DNA of 33,782 nt from Gemmatimonadota bacterium (GTDB taxonomy: Bacteria; Gemmatimonadota; Gemmatimonadetes; Palauibacterales; KS3-K002): assembly GCA_020350785.1 (NCBI GenBank), contig CP070722.1, forward strand, positions 584,826-618,607, written 5' to 3'. Positions within the stretch are counted from its first letter, which is position 1, and each line of letters starts with the position of its first letter. The notes below the pieces were generated by a model. That model did not search any database and had not been told where the DNA came from. It saw nothing but the letters and a program-made list of their open reading frames with translations. Shown here piece after piece: positions 7,141 through 14,200 of this stretch. The translations under genes were made by a program, and so were the position numbers.

Positions 7141-7401
7141 ATGCTCGCTATCGTCGATATACTTGGGAGCTTCAACGTCTTCGTGGTCGTACTCTTCGGT
7201 TTTGCCGGGATCGGCTTGTGGACAACTGTTCGATTCGTGTGTGACCTGTTCAGCCGCGGACTGAGACGGCCGCGCGATCATCTGCCGCACTACGTAAGTG
7301 CGGGCGGCCAAGCGGCGGAGGACGAGCTGAGCCTCGCCCTCCGTCGGATCGAGCACTTGGAGAATCAGCTCGAGTTTACGGATGGGTTGATCGAGAGCTA
7401 G
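7141..7401 (+). CDS. PspB-like small membrane protein with C-terminal coiled coil
   Basis: An 86-residue protein with one N-terminal membrane helix (about residues 8-30), a basic segment (RGLRRPRDH) and a C-terminal heptad-like helix, LALRRIEHLENQLEFTDGL. This layout resembles phage-shock protein B, which anchors a stress-sensing complex at the inner membrane. PspB itself is shorter (about 75 residues), and neither PspC nor PspA is visible here, so the similarity may be architectural only. A strong AAGGAGG stands 5 bases before ATG 7141, so this is well supported as a real gene. Confidence 0.72.
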   Translation: MLAIVDILGSFNVFVVVLFGFAGIGLWTTVRFVCDLFSRGLRRPRDHLPHYVSAGGQAAEDELSLALRRIEHLENQLEFTDGLIES

Positions 7402-7618
7402 AGCGCAGGCGCCGGTCCCGATTCAGCACACGACGCAGATGCTTGCCACCTATCTTGCGGTGCTTAACCTTGAGGCGGCGGGGGTATCAACTCGTTGCGT
7501 TGTTGCCCGATGATGACTGATGCTGAAACATTAGCTGGAAGGTGATCGACTGCGGCGATGGGTTGCCGAATCGGCTGTGCGAATCAATAGGCAGAAGGGT
7601 TGGAAGGCGACGGTGCCG

Positions 7619-8176
7619 ATGGATAATAGGGACCTCTTGGCCGAGGACAAGCGGTCGGTGGTCCGCCTGGCGCGACGGACGCTGGAGGAGTTCTTGGGCG
7701 GCGTTGAGCCGTCGAAACCGGTGACGGATTCCCCGGCCCTGCGGAGGCCGTGCGCTACTTTCGTGACGCTCCGACGGCGCGACTCCGGCGAGCTTCGTGG
7801 TTGCCGGGGAGAGGTTCATGCAAGGTATCCGCTGGTCGACTCGGTGGTGCGGATGGCAATAGCCGCTGCCACCGATGATCCCCGCTTCCCCGTGGTGACC
7901 CGCGAAGAGCTTCCCGATCTGCAGATTGAGATCAGCGCACTGACGCCACTGGAGCCGATCGAGCCCGGTGAGGTCGTCGTGGGCCGTCACGGGCTGATGA
8001 TCAGCAAGGGGCTGAGCTCGGGGTTGCTGTTGCCGCAGGCGGCGGTCCACTACGGTTGGGATAGAGAGATGTTCCTGTGCATGTTATGCCGTAAAGCTGG
8101 ATTGCCGGATGATGCTTGGAAAGCCGGTAATTCACGCCTGCTGGCCTTCGAGGCGGAGGTATGGGGTGAGGAGTGA
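7619..8176 (+). CDS. amrA: AMMECR1-domain protein (AmmeMemoRadiSam system protein A)
   Basis: A 185-residue protein from ATG 7619, preferred over an in-frame GTG at 7577 because GGAAGG lies upstream and the extra 14 residues are unlike the family. It matches AMMECR1: an N-terminal helix (AEDKRSVVRLARRTLEEFL), CATFVTLRR, and the hallmark LRGCxG read here as LRGCRG (59-64), where the usual aliphatic residue is replaced by Arg. The sequence PRFPVVTREELPDLQIEISAL follows. In many prokaryotes this domain is encoded with Memo (AmrB) and a radical SAM enzyme (AmrS), neither of which is near. Its biochemical role remains poorly defined. Confidence 0.88.
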   Translation: MDNRDLLAEDKRSVVRLARRTLEEFLGGVEPSKPVTDSPALRRPCATFVTLRRRDSGELRGCRGEVHARYPLVDSVVRMAIAAATDDPRFPVVTREELPDLQIEISALTPLEPIEPGEVVVGRHGLMISKGLSSGLLLPQAAVHYGWDREMFLCMLCRKAGLPDDAWKAGNSRLLAFEAEVWGEE

Positions 8177-8339
8177 AGGAGGTGCTGGCGTATCGTCAAG
8201 ACAGCCGGTATCTCGATGCCGGCATGTACGCCGATCTGCCCGACCGGCAACCCTCCATCGGCGCGCCAGGGGCTGTGAGTATGTCGACGCCCTCGTTGAG
8301 GTGGCTTGGATCGACTGCGCAAGCTATCGCTTGGCCTGA
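8173..8339 (+). pseudogene. possible frameshifted small gene behind the AMMECR1 gene
   Basis: GTG 8173 overlaps the AMMECR1 stop and opens a frame reading KEVLAYRQDSRYLDAGMYAD and on to SIGAPG at about 8271. Thereafter the protein-like reading moves to another frame: CEYVDALVEVAWIDCASYRLA, ending at TGA 8337-8339. Adding one G to the GGGG run near 8270-8273 would join both parts into a product of about 55 residues. It could be a decayed gene, a homopolymer sequencing error, or coincidence. An AAGGAGG at 8176-8182 sits just after the AMMECR1 stop. No family is recognised. Confidence 0.2.
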
Positions 8340-8348
8340 GCGTGCCAC

Positions 8349-9140
8349 GTGCCCAGAAGTGTGAAGCGGATACGCCTTATACACTGGAACGCCGCCGAGG
8401 CTGCGGAGAAAGCCGGGCGGCTGAGGGCGGCGGGCTATGCAGTGGCGCATGAGCCCTTTAACCTCCAGGTTCTCCGCGCACTCAAGCAGAAGCCGCCGAC
8501 GGCTATAATCATCGATCTAAGCCGATCACCTTCCCAAGGGCGGGACGTGGGGTTGAGCCTGCGGCAGTCGAAGTCGACTCGCCGAATCCCCTTGGTCTTC
8601 GTGGGCGGAGGCTTGGAGAAGGTGGCGCGACTGAAGACCCACTTGCCCGATGCGACCTATACGAGCTGGAGCCGAATTCGAAGCGCCGTGAGACGTGCCA
8701 TCGCACATCCGCCCGCCGAGCCCGTCGTTCCCGGCTCAGTTCTGGCGGGCTATGCCGGGACGCCATTGCCCAAGAAGCTAGGCATCAAGGCGGGTTACGT
8801 CGTGGCGCTGGTCGGAGCGCCGAAGAACTTCGAGAAAACGCTGGGCTCCTTGCCCAAGGGTGTGAGGCTGCGCTGGCAAGCCCGCGGCCGGCCGGACTTG
8901 GTCGTCTGGTTCGTCGAGTCACGGCGCGACCTGGAGAGCAGGGTCGAGCGGCTCGGCGAGCTGGCTGGAGACGGCGGCCTGTGGATCGCCTGGCAGAAGA
9001 GAGCCTCAGGTGCCACGAGCGACCTGACGCAGGCGGTGGTCAGGAAGGCCGGTCTGGCGGTGGGGCTGGTCGATTACAAAGTCTGCGCGATAGACGAGCG
9101 CTGGTCGGGCCTGCGCTTCGCGCGGCGCCGGTCGAGATAG
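8349..9140 (+). CDS. receiver-like domain fused to DUF3052
   Basis: A 263-residue protein from GTG 8349. Residues about 5-118 have the alternating beta/alpha layout of a response-regulator receiver (IRLIHW, then AIIIDLS with an Asp at the phosphorylation position, then IPLVFVGGG). The acidic pocket at the start and the usual Thr/Ser and Lys are absent, so it is probably a pseudo-receiver. Residues about 133-260 match DUF3052: GYAGTPLPKKLGIKAGYVVAL, a central PDLVVWFVES, GLWIAWQKRAS, then VDYKVCAIDERWSGLRFARRR. DUF3052 is normally a short stand-alone protein of unknown role. There is no DNA-binding domain. Only weak ribosome-site sequence precedes the start. Confidence 0.82.
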   Translation: MPRSVKRIRLIHWNAAEAAEKAGRLRAAGYAVAHEPFNLQVLRALKQKPPTAIIIDLSRSPSQGRDVGLSLRQSKSTRRIPLVFVGGGLEKVARLKTHLPDATYTSWSRIRSAVRRAIAHPPAEPVVPGSVLAGYAGTPLPKKLGIKAGYVVALVGAPKNFEKTLGSLPKGVRLRWQARGRPDLVVWFVESRRDLESRVERLGELAGDGGLWIAWQKRASGATSDLTQAVVRKAGLAVGLVDYKVCAIDERWSGLRFARRRSR

Positions 9141-9214
9141 AGTATTGCGGAAGCGAGAGAACATAGCCTTGTTCCGGGCAGTTACGGGCTCTGCGTGAGC
9201 AATCGAAATCTCGC

Positions 9215-9724
9215 ATGAACAAGCGACAGTTCTTGAGCACGCTACGATCGGAGCGGCAGCGCTGGGAGGCCGAGCTGAAAGGAGCAAGCGACGAGCGGCT
9301 CTGTCAGCCTGGCGCAATCGGCGAATGGTCGGTGAAGGACATCATCGCCCACCTGACGGCCTACGAAAACGGCCTAGTGAAGTGGTTGGAGGCTGCTGCG
9401 GACGGTAAGTCGCTCGTTTTCGCGGTCCTGGATCATCGCGATGTCGATTACCGAAACGCGCTCATCTACGAGGAGAATCGGGAGCGGTCACTGGGCGATG
9501 TGATGCTCGAGTCCAAGAGAGTCTTTCAACGGTTGCTGAAGCTGGTCGGAGAACTTTCAGAAGCGGACCTGCTTGAGGCGGAGCGCAGCGAATGGTTCGT
9601 CAAGCCGCGGTGGCACATGAGCCGGCCGCTGTGGAAGTGCATAGCGGATGACTCGTACGAGCACTATCGGCAGCATATCCCCGGTGTGCGCCGATGGTTG
9701 AGCGAATCGACGCCAGACAGGTGA
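9215..9724 (+). CDS. ClbS/DfsB-like (DinB-superfamily) four-helix bundle protein
   Basis: A 169-residue helical protein. GEWSVKDIIAHLTAYENGLVK (about 36-56) is the characteristic first half of the ClbS/DfsB and DinB families, with His46 as a likely metal or active-site residue. DDSYEHYRQHIPGVRRWL near the C-terminus provides the second conserved His cluster. ClbS protects colibactin producers by hydrolysing the toxin, but most homologues are uncharacterised, so self-protection is only a possibility. The start ATG 9215 lacks a clear ribosome site yet gives the expected N-terminus (MNKRQFLSTLRSER). Confidence 0.8.
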   Translation: MNKRQFLSTLRSERQRWEAELKGASDERLCQPGAIGEWSVKDIIAHLTAYENGLVKWLEAAADGKSLVFAVLDHRDVDYRNALIYEENRERSLGDVMLESKRVFQRLLKLVGELSEADLLEAERSEWFVKPRWHMSRPLWKCIADDSYEHYRQHIPGVRRWLSESTPDR

Positions 9725-9793
9725 AGCCATGAGTTGGACGAAGTAGCGCAACGGTCGAGTCGCTCCTTGCGACAACGACAGGAGCAGTGACCA

Positions 9794-10258
9794 ATGGGAA
9801 GAGCGATCGGAAGTGTGGTGCTCGGCTACATAGCCATGGCCGTTGTCGTGTTCATCTGTATGTCAGTGGCCTATCTGTTGCTGGGGACTGAAGGCTCCTT
9901 CAAGGCCGGCTCGTACGAGGTCTCCGGTGCTTGGCTGGTAGTCACCGTCGTCGTCGGCCTCGGCGCCGCGATCCTGGGCGGCTTCGTCTGTGCCGCGGTC
10001 GCGAAGACCGTGACGCCGCCGAGGGTGCTGGCCGCCGCTGTGCTGGTGCTGGGGTTGGCGATGGCGATGCCGGCTCTGACCGAGTCCGACGCGGATGTCC
10101 GGCGGGTGAGGGAGGGTGGAGTAGCCATTATCGATGCAGCGCAGGAGGCCATTCAGCCCGGCTGGGTGGCGCTGCTTAATCCCTTGATTGGCGCGATCGG
10201 TGTGCTGGTGGGTGCGGGACTCAGGCGGGGCGAGAGAGCGGGCGTGCCGAAGATGTGA
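9794..10258 (+). CDS. integral membrane protein of unknown function
   Basis: A 154-residue protein with four predicted helices (about 5-30, 45-72, 77-93 and 125-143), giving two hairpins separated by a charged loop (TESDADVRRVREGG). AGGAG lies about 9 bases before ATG 9794. I recognise no family. It stands between the ClbS-like gene and msrA, all on the plus strand, with gaps of 69 and about 104 bases. The second gap shows no feature I can name apart from the msrA ribosome site. Confidence 0.7.
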   Translation: MGRAIGSVVLGYIAMAVVVFICMSVAYLLLGTEGSFKAGSYEVSGAWLVVTVVVGLGAAILGGFVCAAVAKTVTPPRVLAAAVLVLGLAMAMPALTESDADVRRVREGGVAIIDAAQEAIQPGWVALLNPLIGAIGVLVGAGLRRGERAGVPKM

Positions 10259-10362
10259 CAGCGTGGGGTTGGCAGCCGGGGTGAGCGAGGATGTGGGTGT
10301 GCACGTAGTGCTTCGGGCCGAGGTGCTGGCACTGACTGAGGACAGCTAGAGGAGGGCTATTG

Positions 10363-10911
10363 GTGGGCGGTATGGAAATCGCCACACTGGGCGGAGGCTG
10401 CTTCTGGTGCTTGGAGGCGGTCTACGAGCAATTAGAGGGGGTGGCCTGGGTGCGTTCCGGCTATGCCGGTGGCCAGAGGGCCGACCCCAGTTATGAGCAG
10501 GTCTGCAGCGGCGCCACCGGTCATGCCGAGGTAATCCAACTGGAGTTCGACCCAGACGTGACGACCTACCGCGAGATTCTGGAGGTGTTCTTCGCCATCC
10601 ATGATCCGACGACGCCGAACCGACAGGGCGCTGATGTCGGAACCCAGTATCGATCGGTAATCTTCCACCACACGCCGCAGCAGGAGGCTACCGCTCGGAA
10701 TACCATGACCGAACTCGGCGCCGAGGGGATCTGGTCCGACCCGATTGTCACCCAGCTCGTGCCTTTCGAGTCCTTTTATCCTGCCGAGGACTACCATAGC
10801 GAATATTATCGCCGGAACCCGAACCAGCCGTACTGCCAGGCCGTGATCAACCCGAAGCTGGCCAAGTTCCGCTCGCGGTTCGCGCACAAGTTGCGCCCGG
10901 AGACCGGCTAG
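10363..10911 (+). CDS. msrA: peptide-methionine (S)-S-oxide reductase MsrA
   Basis: A 182-residue MsrA. The catalytic motif GGGCFWCLE carries the nucleophile Cys13, followed by the family pattern SGYAGG and YEQVCSGATGHAEV, then FFAIHDPTTPNRQGADVGTQ and EDYHSEYY. It reduces methionine-S-sulfoxide in proteins using thioredoxin-type reductants. I chose GTG 10363 because GGAGG (10351-10355) is 7 bases upstream; TTG 10360 and ATG 10372 are in-frame alternatives. There is no signal peptide, so it is cytoplasmic. There is no MsrB domain and no msrB nearby. It converges with the ArsS gene 49 bases away. Confidence 0.95.
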   Translation: MGGMEIATLGGGCFWCLEAVYEQLEGVAWVRSGYAGGQRADPSYEQVCSGATGHAEVIQLEFDPDVTTYREILEVFFAIHDPTTPNRQGADVGTQYRSVIFHHTPQQEATARNTMTELGAEGIWSDPIVTQLVPFESFYPAEDYHSEYYRRNPNQPYCQAVINPKLAKFRSRFAHKLRPETG

Positions 10912-10960
10912 CCACTCTTCCGGCTGGCTCACGCCGTGCTTTTCACGCCGGCTACAAGCC

Positions 10961-12010
10961 CTAATCGACCGTAGCGCCGCCGCAGCTGGATCCAGCGCCG
11001 GCGGTGCAGCCGTAGCAGTGCGGGCCCGTCACGATAGGGCGACGGCCGAGCTTCTCCAGATCGAAATCGAAGATCGTCTGTGCCGGTCGACCCGCAACGG
11101 GCAATTCGAGCATCTGATTGAAATCGCAGTCGTACAGCGTCCCATCCCAACCGACAGAGAGCGTGTCCCGGCACATGACGCCCTCGGCGGCGGCTGGATT
11201 GAAGGCGTTGACCAGGCGCTCCATGTAGTCCTGCAGGTTGCCGCTGTCCACTAGCCACTCGAGGAAGCGAGCGATCGGCATGTTCGTGATCGTGTACAGG
11301 CGGTTGAACTCTATGCCGTAGCGACTTCGTAACTGGTGTTTCCAATCACGTTCGGCGAGCCTCTGGCTGGGCGGGAGGAAGGCTCCCACGGGGTTGGCGA
11401 CCAAGTTCAGGAGAAGGCCGCTCGCATCCCTGCCGTAACCGAGGTGATTCAGTCGTCGGAGGGCCTCGATCGATTCATCGAAGACCCCGGCGCCCCGTTG
11501 CGTGTCCGTCTGCTTTGCACGGAAGTGTGGAAGCGAGCAGACGAGCTCGACGCGATGCTCGGCGAAGAAAAGCGGCAGGTCGGCGTAATTGGGGAGCAGT
11601 GTTACCGTGAGGTTACAGCGGTTGATGATTCGGCGTCCCAAGCGGCGTGCCCGGAGCACGATCTCACGGAATTGGGGATGCAGCTCGGGAGCGCCTCCCG
11701 TGATATCGATCGTCGGAATATCGCATTGGGCGAGCACTTCGAGGCAGCGTTCGACGACTTCCGGAGGCATCACCTCGAAGCGATCAGGTCCCGCATCTAC
11801 ATGACAGTGACGGCAAGTCTGATTGCAGCGCTTTCCGACATTGATCTGAAGGGTTTCGATACGGGTAGGCCGAAGAGGCAAGAGATCGATGGATGCCAAC
11901 GAGACCTCGAATGAGCGGGGAAGCCGGAGTCTGGCAAGCCAGGCCCGCTGTTCCTCGGCGCGGGCGAGCGGTGCCCGACGCTTCTTCAAAGTTGGAAGTA
12001 CGCGACCCAT
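10961..12010 (-). CDS. arsS: arsenosugar-biosynthesis-type radical SAM protein ArsS
   Basis: A 349-residue radical SAM enzyme. The cluster motif CNQTCRHC (Cys62, Cys66, Cys69) lies in INVGKRCNQTCRHCHVDAGP, a signature of the ArsS family. TGGAPELHPQF follows as the SAM-binding GGE-like element. The C-terminal domain has MCRDTLSVGWDGTLYDCDFNQ and ends in GPHCYGCTAGAGSSCGG (Cys332, Cys335, Cys343), probably holding a second cluster. In characterised systems ArsS helps form 5'-deoxyadenosyl-dimethylarsenic compounds on the way to arsenosugars, after ArsM methylates arsenic. No arsM, arsR or efflux gene is visible. It starts 3 bases after the stop of the peroxidase-like gene, so the two form an operon. 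Confidence 0.9.
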   Translation of the reverse strand: MGRVLPTLKKRRAPLARAEEQRAWLARLRLPRSFEVSLASIDLLPLRPTRIETLQINVGKRCNQTCRHCHVDAGPDRFEVMPPEVVERCLEVLAQCDIPTIDITGGAPELHPQFREIVLRARRLGRRIINRCNLTVTLLPNYADLPLFFAEHRVELVCSLPHFRAKQTDTQRGAGVFDESIEALRRLNHLGYGRDASGLLLNLVANPVGAFLPPSQRLAERDWKHQLRSRYGIEFNRLYTITNMPIARFLEWLVDSGNLQDYMERLVNAFNPAAAEGVMCRDTLSVGWDGTLYDCDFNQMLELPVAGRPAQTIFDFDLEKLGRRPIVTGPHCYGCTAGAGSSCGGATVD

Positions 12011-12013
12011 GTC

Positions 12014-12346
12014 CTACATGCCGAGCTGCTTGGCACGGTTTCGCATCTGGACGCCGTGGACGAGTGAGGCGCCACCGCGAATGGCAGCGGCGACGTGTAC
12101 GGCCTCAGTCATCTGCTCGAGGTCCGAGCCTTTCTCCAGGCTCTCCTGGGTGAAGGCATCGATACAGTACGGGCATTGCACGGCGTGGGCGACGGCCAGG
12201 GCGATGAGCGCTTTCTCACGCTCGCTCAACGCCCCCTCTGCGAAAACGCCGGTGTACCAGGCGCTGAATTTCTCCCACAGCTCGGGTGCGTCTTGACCTA
12301 TTTCGCTGAAGCGTCCGAGGTCTGGTGCGTGGTAGTAGTGATCCAT
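12014..12346 (-). CDS. ArsS-associated carboxymuconolactone-decarboxylase/peroxidase-like protein
   Basis: A 110-residue helical protein of the AhpD/CMD fold. The core is LSEREKALIALAVAHAVQCPYC, with Cys58 and Cys61 as CPYC. The His three residues after the second Cys in AhpD is Phe65 here (CIDAF). The short length, the start MDHYYHAPDLGRF and the position directly upstream of arsS identify it as the 'arsenosugar biosynthesis-associated peroxidase-like' family. I recall that some members of this family carry selenocysteine; this copy uses plain Cys. Much longer in-frame extension upstream is possible on paper but unlike the family. The start is at 12346 on the minus strand. Confidence 0.87.
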   Translation of the reverse strand: MDHYYHAPDLGRFSEIGQDAPELWEKFSAWYTGVFAEGALSEREKALIALAVAHAVQCPYCIDAFTQESLEKGSDLEQMTEAVHVAAAIRGGASLVHGVQMRNRAKQLGM

Positions 12347-12445
12347 CAGGTCATCCCTGTGCAGGCCTCGTTCTTGGGCTTGCTGGTTGATCCCATCTGG
12401 CGCGGGGCCGGCGTTACGCGGCCGCGCCGATATGGCTGACGCTGG

Positions 12446-12468
12446 GCTCCGGGCTTGACAGCCCGAGC
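12446..12468. promoter_or_regulatory. hairpin in the divergent intergenic region
   Basis: GCTC-C-GGGCT, loop TGAC, AGCCC-GAGC form a nine-pair stem with one bulged C, 22 bases before the ATG of the MetE-like gene and inside the 144-base divergent region. TTGACA (12455-12460) lies in the same element, but no convincing -10 box follows at 16-18 bases. It could be an operator or mRNA leader structure; significance is uncertain. Confidence 0.3.
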
Positions 12469-12490
12469 GTCTTCTCGGTAGCGTGCGCGC

Positions 12491-13555
12491 ATGTCGCTGC
12501 CAACCGAGCCTATCGGCAGTATTCCCAGGCCGCAAGGGTTGCTTGCGGGGATCGTCGAGTTCGCCGCAGGCCGCATAGCGTCCCACGAGCTGGAGGAACT
12601 CTACGACGCGGCGACTCGAGATACCATCTTGCGTTTCGAGGCCACGGGATCGCCTATCATCACCGATGGCGAGCAATCGAAACCGAGTTTCGTGACCTAT
12701 CCGATCCACGGTCTCGAGTCTCTTGCTCCTGACGGCGCGGTTATACCGTTTGCTGATGGGCACACACGCAAGCTGCCGATATTGAAAGCCGGCCCCTTCC
12801 GGTACGCTACCTACGCCGATTCTTATGTAAAGAAGGCGAAACGCTACGCGAATGTTCCCGTGAAGCAGGCTGTGATCTCCGCCTCGGCGCTGAGCCTGCT
12901 TTATCCGAGGGAAGGGATTCCCGGGTATGAGCGAGAGCGGTTCCTGGCCGACCTGGTCGAGGAGGCCGAGACGGACATCCGTCGTTGCTTGGAAGAGGGT
13001 GCCCACTGTGTGCAGATCGATTTCACAGAGGGGCGGCTTTCTCTCAAGCTCGACCCGAGCAGGGCTCTGTTGAAAGCCTTTGTGGATCTCAACAATCGCG
13101 TGCTGGGGCGATTCTCAGAGGAGGAGCTCGAACGTATTGGCGTTCATACCTGCCCGGGCGGTGACAGAGACTCCACCCATAGCGCGGATGTGGACTATGC
13201 CGAGCTTCTCCCCAGCCTGTTCGAGCTGAAAGCCCGGAACTTCTATGTGCAGCTTGCCAGCGAGCGAGAACCCGATCGTGTCCTTGGCATCATCAAGGCG
13301 CATGCTCGAGGCGATCAGCGTATCTTCGTCGGCGTGATCGATCCCCTTGATCCGCGCGTAGAGACGCCCGAGAAGGTCAAGGAGCGAGTTCTGCGGGCGG
13401 CGGAGTACATCTCCGCAGAGCGGCTGGGAACGACGGACGACTGCGGCTTCTCGCCGTTTGGCGATGACACGTCCACCGCCAGAGAGACTGCGTTCGCGAA
13501 GATCCATGCTCGAGTCGTTGGCACTCAGTTGGCTTCTCGCGCCCTGGGCATATAG
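12491..13555 (+). CDS. cobalamin-independent methionine synthase (MetE C-terminal-like) family protein
   Basis: A 354-residue single-domain protein of the UROD/MetE barrel family. The start PTEPIGSIPRPQGL, the HTC pair (His219, Cys221) in GVHTCPGGD and the late Cys318 in TTDDCGFSPF match three of the four MetE zinc ligands. Glu258 in LASERE is a candidate for the fourth. Full-length MetE is about 750 residues with a pseudo-duplicated N-terminal half that this protein lacks, so methyl transfer to homocysteine is possible but the methyl donor is unknown. Related short proteins act with corrinoid or other methyl donors. It is divergent from the arsenosugar pair. No Shine-Dalgarno is seen at ATG 12491. 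Confidence 0.82.
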   Translation: MSLPTEPIGSIPRPQGLLAGIVEFAAGRIASHELEELYDAATRDTILRFEATGSPIITDGEQSKPSFVTYPIHGLESLAPDGAVIPFADGHTRKLPILKAGPFRYATYADSYVKKAKRYANVPVKQAVISASALSLLYPREGIPGYERERFLADLVEEAETDIRRCLEEGAHCVQIDFTEGRLSLKLDPSRALLKAFVDLNNRVLGRFSEEELERIGVHTCPGGDRDSTHSADVDYAELLPSLFELKARNFYVQLASEREPDRVLGIIKAHARGDQRIFVGVIDPLDPRVETPEKVKERVLRAAEYISAERLGTTDDCGFSPFGDDTSTARETAFAKIHARVVGTQLASRALGI

Positions 13556-13710
13556 AAGGCGGACCCCGTGCGGGCCCGTCAGTGCCGCCTGGACCTTCCA
13601 TGCTGATCCTCTTTTGCGACCCGTCTTGTGCGTTCCCACCGAGTCGGCGCAGTTTGTGTTGAGTTAAGGGGAAGCTTGTCGCGATTGGCCTGAGACCCTC
13701 ACAGAACCTT

Positions 13711-13728
13711 GGCGGCAGGTCTGCCGCC
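13711..13728 (+). promoter_or_regulatory. perfect hairpin directly before the ribosome site of the ACT-domain gene
   Basis: GGCGGCA, loop GGTC, TGCCGCC form an uninterrupted seven-pair GC-rich stem. It ends one base before GGAGGG, the ribosome site of the gene starting at 13740. No U-tract follows, so it is not a normal terminator. A structure this close could modulate translation initiation. Confidence 0.5.
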
Positions 13729-13739
13729 TGGAGGGAGCC

Positions 13740-14153
13740 ATGGCATTCAGCATCCGCGGGGTCGAGTACTTCTACGCCGCCGTCGAGGACGTGCCGGGGG
13801 AAGCCTACAAGCTGCTTTCCCGACTCGCCGAGCTCGGGCTCAATATGCTCGCCTTCACCGCCGTACCCGTGGGCCCCATGCGAACCCAGCTCACGCTTTT
13901 CCCGGAGGACCCTCTGAGGATGGCTAGCGAGGCGAAGAAGGCGGGCCTGGTGTTGGACGGCCCGTACCGGGCGCTCCTGGCTCAGGGTGACGACAGGCTG
14001 GGGGCACTGGCCGAGGTTCACGAGAAGTTGTACAAAGCCAACGTGAATGTGTACGCGTCGAACGGAGTGACGGACGGCAAGGGCAGCTTCGGTTACGTTC
14101 TCTACGTCAGGTCGGAGGAGTTCGAGAGAGCGGCCAAGGCGCTCGAAGTCTGA
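13740..14153 (+). CDS. ACT-domain-like protein
   Basis: A 137-residue protein with two predicted beta-alpha-beta units. The second (AKKAGLVLDGPYRALLAQGD, then LGALAEVHEKLYKANVNVYA) resembles ACT domains, which bind amino acids or other small ligands as regulatory modules. VNVYASNGVTDGKGSFGYVLY supplies the glycine-rich return. No enzyme domain is attached, so it may regulate a partner in trans. GGAGGG just upstream makes ATG 13740 secure. The MetE-like gene is 184 bases upstream and a methyltransferase 47 bases downstream. Confidence 0.75.
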   Translation: MAFSIRGVEYFYAAVEDVPGEAYKLLSRLAELGLNMLAFTAVPVGPMRTQLTLFPEDPLRMASEAKKAGLVLDGPYRALLAQGDDRLGALAEVHEKLYKANVNVYASNGVTDGKGSFGYVLYVRSEEFERAAKALEV

Positions 14154-14200
14154 TCCGGCGAGGACGCGGCCCCTCGGAAGTTGAGGGCGGTGAAGCGCGT

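Noticed and set aside
10912..10960. Possible terminator hairpin between msrA and arsS
   Set aside because: Only four- or five-pair stems were found (for example CGTG-CTTTT-CACG), too weak to annotate.
12347..13006. Upstream extension of the peroxidase-like reading frame on the minus strand
   Set aside because: It would run through the MetE-like gene. The family is about 110 residues and the ATG at 12346 fits its usual N-terminus.
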